A stretch of 64,000 nucleotides of DNA, from NCBI GenBank assembly GCA_018398585.1, contig JAGTTD010000013.1, positions 12,933,237 to 12,997,236 of the forward strand, read 5' to 3'. Below are positions 1-10,710 of this stretch, in pieces. Source of the stretch: Simmondsia chinensis. Taxonomy: Eukaryota; Streptophyta; Magnoliopsida; Caryophyllales; Simmondsiaceae. Position 1 is the stretch's first letter; each line of letters starts with the position of its first letter. Position numbers and translations under genes: made by a program. The notes under the pieces were generated by a model that was not told where the DNA came from, ran no database searches, and saw only the letters and a program-made list of their open reading frames with translations.

Positions 1-25
1 CCCCTCTAAAATGGGCCTATTTCCC

Positions 26-1192
26 CTAGAAAAAACTGGCCCAGTAGGACAAGAGTGATGTGGCCCAGAAAAAACGTAGGCCATGAGAAGAATTGGGAGA
101 GGATGGGAGGCACGGGCCAAAATTGGGCCCAGACGAGGAAAAATGCATTGGCCCAGCAAGACCATGGAGGCACGGCCTAGGGGAGGAAACACGCGGCCTA
201 ACAGCTGGCCCATCACCCTCAATCCTCGTTAGCCCATCATCATCCACTCTTTACTCATTCCTCCTTAGCCCATTATCATCACTTCTTAGCCCATTTTCAC
301 CTGCATCATTTGGCCCAATCTCACCTGCACCATTGCTTGGCTCATGAGGGGAAAGCCTCACCAAGCTAGGTCCATTTCCCCTTGGGCTACCACCAACAGA
401 CCCAACACCTTGAACTTCACCACTCCCTGTCACCTCCTTGCGCCGCTGATGCCACCGCCGTGATTTTTTCCTGGTGATCACCTCCGGTTCCTCAGAGAGA
501 CCGGTAATAGTTTTTCAGACGTGACATGAATGACCAAAAACCTGACATTTGCAACAAACTTTCGGCATCCCCGCAATCTTGATCGTCACCGAAATACATT
601 GATCAATGTATTCAACCATTAATTGGCTCGGGGGGTTAGTCCAAGCATCAATTTGGACACAAACACAGGAATTGCTCACCATAGTATCCTCAAGGGTCGG
701 TTGATCCATGAAAAGAGGATGACCTACCCCACTAGCAATCGAGCTCAAAGAACGTTCCAACCGTAAGGAGACTGGGACGCCATGTAATTGGATCCAAATA
801 GAGATTTGGGGTAGGTCAAACGAAGAATCGTAGTTAGGACGCCAACACTCAAGAGAGAGGTATTGCCCATTAAGAGTCCCAGGGCCAACACAAAGGACAA
901 GATCCGACCCAGCGATCGACTTGAATTGAAAGTAATAGACCTCTTTATCGGAAATCATGCATTTGAGACCTTTTGATCCCCAAAGGAACTTTGCAGGGGA
1001 CCCACATCTAGAATAAGCAACCCGACCCCCCATAATTAAGCCCACTAGACAATGTTCCGGGGCTACATCCTCATCCATGATAGTCATAAAGACTTCATCG
1101 TTAACTTGTCTTGGTGGAGTAAAATGAAGAGAACATCCCGGAGGCAATGTATTAGCCATATTGGCCCAAGAACGTGGACCAGAACCGTCCAA
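26..1192 (-). pseudogene. LINE ORF1 (DUF4283-type gag-like protein with zinc knuckle), nonsense-mutated
   Basis: Starting at the ATG ending at 1192, a 225-codon frame shows the DUF4283 hallmarks of plant L1 ORF1: an 'IWIQLHGVPVSLRLE' block near residue 133, a 'DAWTNPPSQL' block, and a terminal zinc knuckle reading CCKCQVFGHSC. An in-frame TGA (517-515) follows the knuckle. The same frame continues into a basic stretch (RKKSRRWHQRRKE, from 481) and a Ser/Pro/Gly-rich tail, with further stops at 253-251 and 28-26. In this family ORF1 binds the LINE RNA. One nonsense change cut an otherwise open frame, so this copy is probably not very old. No ORF2 endonuclease is visible before the window starts. 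Confidence 0.8.
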
Positions 1193-2155
1193 TCGTGAGT
1201 CACCCGAATCTCAAGCATCCAGACCCGAAACTCAGGATGGAGAAGAGTGCACCGCTAGCATGGTGCACTGAAATCAAGAAAGCCTCAACTCAAAGAAACA
1301 AGAAGCAAAAACAAACAAAGGAAACTTGTAAGAAACAAGTAACCAATATCAATCTCCACCCATCATCAACCCACGACATCAATCACCACCATCACCACCG
1401 CCCGAAGCAACCCAAGCAATACGAGGGAAGAAAGAACAATCACCAAAACAAACTGAGAGCAACTTAAGCAAGATAAGCCATCAACATCATCAGCGAATGA
1501 CCAAACACGAAGAAAGGCTCCGTTTGCAGCAAAATAGGGGGCCAAAACAATCAATGTAAAGCAATACAAATCTACCCAAAAGCTACTCAATCAACCATGG
1601 CATCAACAATGAAGCAAGAAAAGGTAAAGGGGATGAAATTCGTACCAAGAAATGCTCCATAACAAGAGAAGCTCATATGATAATCCAATAGAGAGAGAAG
1701 AACCCGAGGAGAGAGAAAACGACACCGTGACAACCACCAGCCCAAGAATCAAGAAAACCACGATAATCGAAGCCGCCAAGGTGATGAAAGATGAAATCCA
1801 GAGAAAACGGCAAAGAAAGAAGCGTCCTACGCCATTATTCACATCAACCTTGATCACCCTCTCTCACATGTGTTTCACACTCAAACCAGTGATTGGATTG
1901 GTGCCTCGATCATCCCACAAGTTAGAGGAAATCACGAGGAGTCCAAAACTGGGTTCTTGTAGGGCCTCTCACATGCCCACACGAGCCGGAAAGAGCCCCA
2001 GCGTAGAGAAGACACACGCCTCACGCGTCGCCTGCAGCCCCCATGCACCACCACCCAAAAAATGCCAGTTAAGAGAATCAGACTCGACGGTCACTGTTTC
2101 TTTCTTGGATTCATGGCAAAGGAGGAGGGTCTTGGAGATTGAGTTTTCTTCTAAA
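1193..2155 (-). other. LINE 5' leader (antisense)
   Basis: This stretch lies upstream of the minus-strand ORF1 ATG and holds no supported gene. Read on the minus strand it is pyrimidine-rich near ORF1, as expected for a LINE 5' UTR with an internal promoter, and it ends abruptly at the junction with the plus-strand LINE 3' end. The longest plus-strand frame here (1652-2158) has no recognisable domain and I treat it as chance. Confidence 0.45.
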
Positions 2156-2156
2156 T

Positions 2157-2407
2157 AAGATTGATCACATCAAACGCCTTTTCTAGTCTAATGTCATTAT
2201 TCATACTCTAAGGGAGGCTAATGCTCATGCTGATACTCTAGCAAAAGATGGAGTAAATAGGAGTCGGCCACTTGTGGTATGGATGGAGTGATTTAGCTCG
2301 GTTGTCATCCTTGTCTTGTATGTTTGGTGGGTATGATCTTGTAGTTTGTTTATTCTCTATTAATAGATGTTATCAAAAAACCAAAAAAAAAAAAAAAAAA
2401 AAAAAAA
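2157..2407 (+). pseudogene. LINE ORF2 C-terminus (RNase H-type) with 3' UTR and poly(A)
   Basis: Plus-strand codons from 2157 read IDHIKRLF, a stop, then SNVIIHTLREANAHADTLAK and a closing TGA at about 2290. The 'REAN..AD.LAK' signature belongs to the RNase H-like domain ending plant L1 ORF2. About 90 bp of 3' UTR and an A-rich tail (2373-2407) follow. Only some 45 codons remain, so the copy is severely 5'-truncated in this orientation. The junction with the inverted 5' leader is within about 10 bp of 2157. Confidence 0.75.
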
Positions 2408-2419
2408 TACTCTTAGGAA

Positions 2420-3167
2420 AAAGAAAGCTATATGATTTCACGTAGAAGAGCGAAGCCTTTTCAATGAAAGACTCAAACAAATTGATTGTTAATGTTCAAA
2501 TGCCAAAAAATCTAATGTTCTTACTCAAGATCGAAGCATGTTCATAATAAGTGCTTGCATTCGTGCATTCATGATGAATCTCGGTTTTCGGAATTTGATA
2601 TTCTCAATTTTAACTTTGGTAGTCTTATAAAGGTGTGTTTAAGGACTCTACATATGATTCTAATAAGAATCGCACATTAGGGTTGTGAAAGAGAAGAAAT
2701 CATCACATAAGACTAATGCTTACTTTACATAATCCCAATTAGTTTTAGAATTGAACTCCAATTGGGCTTATATGCATGTCTCATCATGTATACCAATTCA
2801 GTCAGTCGAGGTTAAAGACCCAGTAAAATATGATTATGTGTGTGCTTAGGAAACATCGGAGAAGCTTCCCAAGGGATACCACTTACCATGCCAAGAACCC
2901 ACTGAACTTATTCATTCCGATAGATGTGGACAAACTACATTGGTCTGTTTTAGTGGAATGTTTGCCAACCTACATGATCATTTTAGTAAGATAACAAGGG
3001 TGTATCTCTTAAAGGAAAATTCCAAAGCTTCCAGTGTCGCCATAAGTATTAAGGCACATATGGAATACGAAAGCAGCTACACAATCAAAGTTTTGAGATC
3101 TAGTTATGAATGAGAGTTCACATCACAAACTTTTGAAGTATTTTGTAATGATCATTGGATTCATAGC
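2420..3167 (+). pseudogene. Ty1/copia pol fragment (GAG-pre-integrase to integrase), left half
   Basis: A heavily mutated copia polyprotein runs on the plus strand. Recognisable blocks are a pre-integrase-like stretch (KLIVNVQMPKN, then CIHDESRFSEFDILNFN near 2570), 'PTELIHSDRCG' near 2905 (the first integrase Asp region), 'HFSKITRVYLLKENS' near 2980, and 'EFTSQTFEVFCNDHWIHS' ending at 3167. Integrase inserts retroelement cDNA. The frame breaks at element A (3168) and resumes at 11759 once one copy of the 5-bp target duplication ATAGC is removed, which shows that A inserted into this older copia copy. Many stops make it nonfunctional. Confidence 0.75.
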
Positions 3168-5644
3168 TATTGGGGAAATAAGCTAGCAGGTCCTTGGCGG
3201 CATAGGACCTGGCGGTACGACACAGGCAACACCTGTCTATCCTTAATGGAAAAAGCCCATCTTGGCAACATATGTGTGCATCTTGTGATAAGCATCCACC
3301 TCGAGTACCTCGCGGCTTAGTAGTGGCGGTACAAGTCACTCCGCTAACCCTTACGATCAGATGCCTTGTCTCACCTGCTCCATCGTGAACAGAGGCATCA
3401 CGACATCCATTGTTCCCTCTATGCGGTAAGGATCTAACGCGAGTCCATGACAGTACGACCTTGGTGGCGCCCCTCATACTGACAACACCTTGCTCACGGC
3501 GTCAAGCCTCATGCTTGGTGGTATATCATTCACAACATATACATGGTGGCATACCCCACAGGGCACATACCTCCCAACGGTAACACCATTTCCCCACACT
3601 ACCGCCAACCACGTTCACCAATGGCATGCTCTGCCTCCACCGTTGTCACCCACCCAAACAATAATCTGCGTGTCACCGACCTTTACGCATCACACTAAGC
3701 AAGCCCCTTGGACTAACGGTATCACCAACTCGCCACTGCCTCTCCTCTCTACCTCTAAATACCAGCCCTCCTTCCCTCATTTAAGGAAAGTCCTTTAGCT
3801 GGGACTTCTTCCCTCTTTCTCTTAAAACTCTCTCATCTCTCTCTCTCATATCCCACCCATTCTTTCCTTAGACTCTGATGTGTTTTTCTACGTCTATCAA
3901 AATTTAATATAAAATCCTATCTATTAAACACACCTAAATTGAAGTGTAGGGAAAGAGGGTGTCGAACTACAGGAACTAAGAGTGCGTAAATTTAATCTAT
4001 TATCTAAATTGATTTAAGGAAAAGTGATATTTTTGTGTTAATTAATCTAGAAAACGACAAATAAACTAAAGTAATCTACTACTAATCGGGAATGTGTATT
4101 AAATTGGAACCTAGGGTTTCGAATCCATCATTAGCCAATTATTTTTGTGTTAACTCTTAAATTGGGATTATTGATTGTCATACGGGTAGTGATTTAAGCT
4201 ACAAGCTTCAATCTACTAAGATAATGATGTTAGTATTGCGTGTTGACCCTATCTAACTAAAGCATAAGGAAAATAGGCTCTACCTAACGTATTGTTAATT
4301 ATTACGTATTGACCCTATCTAACTAAAGCATAGGGAAGATAGGCTTTAATTAACAATTCGGTTAATACTATCGCTTGATTAATTAATCCTAAGGCTACAA
4401 GCTCAAAGAATTAATTTATAAATATAAATATCAACAATTAAAGGTTACAAACTCAATAATCATATCAATTGAATAAACAATAAAAACATAATACTTTAAA
4501 GTATTTATCTCAACCAAGCAATTCATGTAAACAATCAAATTAACCCGAATTAAAAGTAAACAAAAGTAAAGGCTAAGATTTCATATAACCCATGAGAGCA
4601 AGTTAAATCTGCATCAAGGATGATCCGGTGAAAAAGAAGTTGAACAAACTCATGTCGATCTCCATGCTAATTTCACTCTCGTTCCAATTTAACGAAAAAG
4701 AAAAATAAAATTTGAGAAAGAGAGAGAGCAGAGAGAAGAGCGAGAAACGGTTAGAAAAAAAGAAAAAACAGGGGCGTGGGTGAGAGGGGCTAGAGAACAG
4801 AGACCAGCCCCCAAAATCGAACGCCCTCTTCCTTTTAAATCAAAGCCTAACGAAACCCTAAGTCTGTGATGGTGGTGTCGTGGGCTGGAGTTGGTGGTGT
4901 CGGTGGGTTGTTCGTGGACCTGCGTTGATGATGACTTTGGGCTGAGGTGTGAACAGGGTCTGAGCTGGTTGGTGGTGTCGGTGGGCCTGGTGTTGCTGTT
5001 GGTGGGCCGGAGCTGGACTGGGCAGTGGTGGATCTGGGTTATCGTTGTGTGTGGGGCCCAATACGAGCCGAGCTCGAGTTCCGAGCTTATACTTTCATGT
5101 CCCGAATCTCGATTGACTTGATTTAATTATTTACGTATCGAATTTGCCTTATTTGCACCAAAATTTGACAATTTTCGGAACTTTAATTTCAAACCAGTTA
5201 AATATAAAAATTATCAAAATGAGTGTAGAACTATAATTAAATAGATGCAAAATAATTTAAAATAATAATTAAAGGATGCGTAAATACAAGACGCATCAGA
5301 CTCCTCATCCCTCTCTCCTAGCTCTTCCCTACTCACCAACTCTCTCTCCACCTACTCACTAAGAGCCACCTCCTATTTATTTCATGTTATTTATTTTACG
5401 CATATTTATTATTACCGCTACCTATACAGACTTAGGCATCGGAAGGGTCTCTTGTGGTCCAACCCGTGGGTCTCTCTAACAGCCGTGCTCGTTTTGTATG
5501 TAAGCCTGGACCAAATGCATAAGCAGTTGACTTCTCAGCGAGAGCTTGAGTTCGACTCTCATCCTAAATAAACTACTCATTCTTGTTCAGGACAATTGAG
5601 TCTTGCCCCCAATTTTTGCAACCTACTCAATTTATCCCAAAACA
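3168..5644 (+). repeat. Element A 5' LTR (interrupted by a solo LTR)
   Basis: It begins TATTGGGGAAATAAG and ends AAAACA. It aligns with 10711-11753 along its whole length, except for the 1.4 kb insertion at 3876-5298. The TA rather than TG start is shared by both LTRs, so it is likely a family trait or a change that predates insertion. No TATA box was assigned. Confidence 0.88.
3876..5298. mobile_element. Solo LTR (1423 bp) inside element A's 5' LTR, TSD GACTC
   Basis: The insertion starts TGATGTGT and ends ACGCATCA, giving the TG...CA ends of an LTR plus short inverted terminal similarity. GACTC stands directly on both sides (3871-3875, 5299-5303). The sister LTR shows the empty site with one GACTC at 11429-11433. 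There is no coding domain, PBS or second LTR, so this is best read as a solo LTR left by recombination between two LTRs. Its style (two near-copies of a 'gaccctatctaactaaagca' block near 4243 and 4310) fits the large LTRs of Athila/Tat elements, but the family is not certain. The short frames at 4858-5121 are chance readings within it. Confidence 0.85.
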
Positions 5645-5646
5645 AG

Positions 5647-5664
5647 TGGCATCGTTTGTGGGAA
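5647..5664 (+). promoter_or_regulatory. Element A primer-binding site
   Basis: TGGCATCGTTTGTGGGAA starts two bases after the 5' LTR and matches the shape of Tat/Athila-type primer-binding sites (TGGYGCCGT...). Element B has TGGTGCCGTCTGTGGGAA at the same place. I did not assign the tRNA. Confidence 0.65.
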
Positions 5665-5984
5665 GGATAGCTTGCTGACGTTTGGTTCGATGTCTTCTAC
5701 AAAGCACCCACACCTTCCGTTAGGCTAGGGGCTGGGACTAACAGCTCGACAATTTAAGGCATGTAAAATATGATTTTAAGTAACAATTTATATGTCGGGC
5801 TCTACGCTTCCACCCCATAAACCATGAAACCTCAAAGTACCCAAAAATCAATTTCCCCTTTTTAATAACAAGAACTGCTTGAGTTAGGTCAAAGTGCTTC
5901 TTTATGCATAAAATTGATAAAGGTTACTAAAATGGTCCACTAAGGCAAAAAATTGAGCAAGCTAAACTAAAGTCTATGTTTGGT

Positions 5985-6680
5985 GAACAGTTGCCGCAAT
6001 CAACGAGTTTAACTGAATCAAGAAATACCGCCAACAAGTTTGGTGGGAATCTCACCAACAAGCATAGTACCACCAACCAACATAGCAGGGGTCTACCACC
6101 AAAAAAATTTGGCAAGGGGCTTGCCCATAAGCTTGGTCTAGCGTTACAGCCACTCAATCAACCAGCAAGTTCGTCTGAGAGCTGCCACCAGTAAGTTGGC
6201 AGAAGGCTCGCCAAAAAGAGTATTATTGCTAGCGAGCCTTAGAGTGTTACTGCCAACTAACTGAATCAAGAGCTACCGCCAACAAGCTTGTTTAAGGACT
6301 CGCCAACACACATACTGCCACCCATAGTAATGGTGGTGTTACCACCATCTAATTCGGTAGAAAGTTCGCCAATAAGTTTATTCCCGCCAATCAAACTACC
6401 GCCAGCGTGTTTGGTGGGGGGCTCCCTAATAAACGTATTGTCACTACTGAGCCTGGCAAAGATTGCTGCCAACGCACTAAGTTGAATGCCTCTGTCTACA
6501 AGTTTAGCTAAGGGCTCGCCAATAAATATATTGTCACCAATCAAATGAGTCACCAAATACTGCCAATGAGTTTGGCAGGGGGCTGGAAACATAGTACCAC
6601 TAATTAGCTTGGCTGGACATTACCGCTAACTATTTCAATAGAAAATTCCCGCCAACTCATCAACTTACCTGCAGGAAGCT
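5985..6680 (+). repeat. Degenerate tandem motif tract in element A
   Basis: A block rich in variants of 'ccgccaacaagtttggt' and 'ggctcgccaataag' repeats irregularly about every 50-70 bp. Both strands stay partly open (for example 5976-6194 plus, 6266-6592 minus), which I attribute to the repeat rather than to a gene. Tat-like elements often carry tandem repeats between pol and the antisense ORF; this tract may be the remnant of such a region. Confidence 0.55.
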
Positions 6681-6689
6681 GCCACTTTC

Positions 6690-8140
6690 AGCCTTAACTA
6701 TGGGCGGCCACCCTTAAACTTAAGGCCAAAAACATTGTACAAGGGGCAATGCCGCCTTTCGTTTCATGGTCCCTTGTTAATATGCTACACAAATCATTCT
6801 TGCAAGCCGTTTCAATACACATCTAGGAATACCCCCAATACTCACTAATATACAATTCCTATAAGCATATTCAAGAATCTTGCCTTACTCTCCACTCATT
6901 TTAGTCCTATAAATTGCTTCTTGGAACCTATAGGACCCGCGATTCATCAATGACGATTGGTGATGCTATTCGTATACGCTACTTATCATATGTCAACGTT
7001 AACACTACTCAACCCACTACTCACCATTTGTTGTTTGGTTATGGTATTAGTTTATGGTATGGAATAACACTATCCACTGCTCTCTATTCATCGATAGAGT
7101 GGATATGTGCCATTTACCTATTCACGACAAGCTCCACCTCAATTTGTGGCTGGGGACTGGGGACTGGGGACTAGCTATTTACAGTACGCCTCGATCCAGC
7201 TCATGATTGGGAACTGGCTATTTACAGTACGCCTCGATCAAGGTCACGATTGGGAACTGGAGGCTAACAGCTTATGAATCCACCATATGCCTTATCCTAG
7301 CTGATGGATAGATGCAAAAGGCTAATCATATACCCTAACACAGGTGAAAACTAGAAGTTGGGGATTACAAAATTAACAAAGTCTACAACTTAGCCAAAAC
7401 CCAAGATTGGCGGATTCATAATACTACGTGACACCAAGATCAGAAGGCATTACACTACTAACACCACATATATAAACATTTGCGTATAACTTTCTTTTAG
7501 CCGAAAGTCAAAATTCACAAATAAGGCTAAAAGGACAAGTCAACCAAAGCAACTTTTCACTTAAAAGGGAGTGTTAATCCTTTACTTATGAAGATGTTAC
7601 AGGGCGTTTATTGGCGCTTCGTATTACTCATTGCTAGTTATTCATCAACAGTGTACACATTGGCGAATTACAATGTTTAAGTCATTATGATGCATTTTCA
7701 TGTATATATACACTCGAAATCAAGATCCATCGCTGGTTATTTACTAATGTTATGTGTTACATTAACAAACACTACCCGCCAATTTACTAATGACATTAAT
7801 CCTTTCTTTCTATTTGTGAATTATGGCATCAAGTCATCACCAATAAAGCCTACATGCCAAACCAACATACTTTACACAGGAAGACTTCTCAACAACTGTC
7901 AATGTAAACCTCTTCTTGGCATGATATCCCAAGAAGGTTCCTTGATGTCATCTTCCAACATACAACCAAGAACTTCCTTAATATCCACATACACAAATCA
8001 TTTTCAAGGCAACATTATTCACAATTGAAATACAAGGAGGTATGCACCTCAAGTTAAGTGTTTACCATAAAAGATAGTTGGTGTACACTTGTAGCAAAAA
8101 TAAACTAAGTAGTCAGCAAAAAAAAATCTCAACCAAAGAC
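6690..8140. other. Element A internal region without recognised genes
   Basis: I see no conserved domain here. Near 7144-7262 there are local duplications: 'ggggactg' three times in a row, then two copies of a block of about 46 bp containing 'ctatttacagtacgcctcgat'. A frame at 7687-8028 (113 codons, plus) starts with ATG but has no recognisable motif and is not supported. Confidence 0.5.
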
Positions 8141-8149
8141 AATGCTTCA

Positions 8150-10174
8150 ATCCTCGTCATCACCCAGTGAGCTTGAGCTGTTTCCCCCTTCATCCTTAAG
8201 CTCTTTGTTTACCTCCTCAGCCAACCTTCAAAGTAGCGTTGCATCAAGTTGAGGAGCAATAGTCTGGGCCTTCTTTTGAAACTTAAATAATATTTTATCA
8301 ACCCCACCCCACAACATCTGACTCTTCAGCTCAAAATAATTCAAGCTGGCGAAGTAGTCCTCCATTGCTTCCTTGCTTGCATCCACCAACCGAGCTGGCA
8401 AGTTGGCGAGAAAGCTTTCAAATTGGCCTCTAAACTCTTGGGCAGCATAGTCCCTCTCCGCCAAGGACCCCTCAAGCTCACCAATCCTGTTTTTGAGTCC
8501 TTCAAGTGCCTTAGACGTAGCGCATCCAAATCAGGGAGATTCTTCATCAAAGTCAAGAAAGAAGCATTCTCTTCTTGAAGGCATTGAGTATACGAATCCT
8601 TATCTAGGGATTTTCCCAAAGTGACGCAATGATGCCCTGTCCCTACAATACACAACCATTAAGGGGTGAGATGCCAATCAGCTAAGGAAAAACAAGAATT
8701 ACTAAACACTTATACTTGTGACACCTGTGCCTCCATCTCCTCCTGAGGAATGTCTGCCGCCATCCCTAAATCTCAAGTGGGGACAAACTCCCTCGGATAC
8801 CGGGTCACATGCTCTGAATCGTTTCTCACAACAGATGGCATGGGAATATTAGGATCCCTCATCTCCACTTGCCCGCTATGCAAATTGGAAACAACAACTC
8901 CCTCCGAAGTTTCGGAAAGAGGGGACTACATTGTCATAGCTAAGGGGTTGCTGTTCCCTCCCTCATCCGCTTTCATCTTGGTGATAGTGTCCTCGCTAGG
9001 TGAAGAAGCTTCCTGACTCGCCAAGCGATGACGGGTTTGATGAGGCACCTTCTCTACAGGTGTTAGGTGGGATGACCTCTTCGTTGATTTACACTTTGCT
9101 GCAATAAGGTGCTTCCTATGCCCTCTCTTCCCTATAGGAAGAGACAAAAATTCTCGAATGTCCAAGGCTTGGAGCTTCTCGGCTAACAAAGAAAAAAAGA
9201 ACAAAAGTAAATACACCCATTGCAATGAAAATGAAGTGACATAGCATTAAGCTGGTGAAATACATTCCCAGATATGGCTTCCGGCTAAAACCCAACTTTG
9301 GCAAGGACAATCTCTTGCTCCAACAACTCACGGGTCTGTAAAAACTTGTCCCCATCAAACCTCTCGGTAAAATAATCGTATACCTTACAGGCTCTCTAAC
9401 TCAAGATGAGTCACCTTGTTAACAACCCGCCAACATAAAGGATAATGGGGAAGGGTTGGTGGCTTGACCCAGCTAAATTTACTCAACCAATTCTTTAAAT
9501 TAGAAAGTTTACTCTTGATAAAGGTAGATCCCCCTCTACTTTTAAAAGAAGTACCACTCTTAAATTGTTTGGTCTTAACCAAATTATTAAAAACATTATG
9601 GGTTGGTTGAAATCCATTAACAAAACAACCCAACAAAAAATCGCATATATTCATATATGCGTTTGGGGTTACTTGACAAGGCCAAATGCTATATAACAGC
9701 AAAACTTTGAAAACAAAAATGGAATGGGAAACCTTATTATGGCATCCAGAGCATTTACACTAACCGGGAAGAAACATGGAGGCGAATACAAGAAACATTC
9801 GTCCTCCTTAGAACCCTGAATCTCAAAGTCGTCAGGAAAGAATTGGCACCTAGCATCGTCACCCCGCCTTCACTAGCCGTTTGGGATATGAAAGCACGAT
9901 AAGGGTGAGCCTTAAATGCCCCAGGAAACTCCTCAGCAAGCCTTGCCAGTTCCCCTCTCTAGCATGCTATTGGTGGACGTTGAGGGGTAGGCTTAGAAAC
10001 AACCCTCGCCCTAGCAGGTTGTTTTGAAGAGGTTGCTTCCTCTCGAATGCCCACAGTACCGCCTTCCCTTACAGTGTTTTGTTGAAAATAAACAACAATT
10101 TCACCACCAGGTTGCTTTATAGGGGCATCTTGCTCACGAATTTCTGAAGCTTTAGTCATATGTGCCATTTTCAT
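8150..10174 (-). pseudogene. Element A antisense ORF (putative gypsy-type transposon / Transposase_28-like protein), broken
   Basis: On the minus strand the frame opens with MKMAHMTKASEIREQD at 10174. Separate segments follow: 9702-9385, with 'QVTPNAYMNICDFLLG', 'FIKSKLSNLKNWLSKF' and 'WVKPPTLPHYP'; a segment at 9358-9116; and 8655-8228, an acidic, helix-rich stretch (ENASFLTLMKNLPDLDALR; EFRGQFESFLANLPARLVDA). These blocks resemble the PF04195-type protein encoded antisense to gag-pol, near the 3' LTR, in Tat-lineage elements. Its function is unknown. Matching blocks occur in element B (FIKHNLSNVKNWENKL / LVKPPSLPQF near 31650-31800), which links A and B to one lineage. Frame changes between segments may be introns or mutations; I cannot tell which. 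Confidence 0.6.
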
Positions 10175-10693
10175 AAGTTAAAGAAGAAAGAAGCAAAAAT
10201 CAGAATTTCGAGCTGCCTTACATGAAATTCAAACCAAAATAGAGAGAAAACCGTGAATATTGAAGTAAGAAATGTGATAATAGGGGAGATTTAATCTTTA
10301 GGGTTTTGAAACATGAGGGAGGAGAAACGCTTTGGAGGGAAGAAGATGAAACGAAAAGGTGAAAGACCTACTGTGTAAGTCTTCAAAATGAACTGCCCAG
10401 ATTCATCATGCTAAACCGATGGCTCATATCCAGCTCGTGATTGATTGATTTGACAAAACCCTTACACGCATAAGTCGCAGCCATCAATCCCTTAATATCG
10501 CATGTTCCCAAGAAAAACCTTGCACCTTCGCCTCCTCCATCATCGAAATACCGCCATGCCTATTTGGCATTATGACTACGCTTGGCGAAATTGCCTACAT
10601 CGACCAACTCGTATTAGGCAGGGACCAAGATGCCAACCTTTGAAAGCTGGAATACACTCCACTGCCGAATGTTAACAAGTTCACTTTCACCCC

Positions 10694-10710
10694 TGGAGTG
10701 GGGGGCTAAT
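10694..10710 (+). promoter_or_regulatory. Element A polypurine tract
   Basis: TGGAGTGGGGGGCTAAT directly precedes the 3' LTR and is the expected primer site for plus-strand DNA synthesis. Confidence 0.6.

Larger units (their letters stand above)
1..2407. mobile_element. L1-type LINE with inverted 5' half (composite)
   Basis: Two pieces of an L1-type LINE abut near 2150. The left piece (window start to about 2155) reads on the minus strand and holds ORF1 and its 5' leader; the right piece (about 2157-2407) reads on the plus strand and holds the last codons of ORF2, a 3' UTR and a poly(A) tail. This order, antisense internal-to-5' sequence followed by the sense 3' end with poly(A), is what twin-primed reverse transcription produces. 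That the two pieces belong to one insertion is inference; two independent insertions are possible. The left target-site duplication lies outside the window, so it cannot be tested here. Confidence 0.55.

Noticed and set aside
1652..2158. 168-codon plus-strand protein in the LINE leader
   Set aside because: Hydrophilic, without any domain, antisense to the LINE 5' UTR and ending at the inversion joint; more likely chance.
4858..5121. His/Pro/Gln-rich and Val-rich small proteins on opposite strands
   Set aside because: They overlap within the solo LTR and reflect a GT/GC-biased patch.
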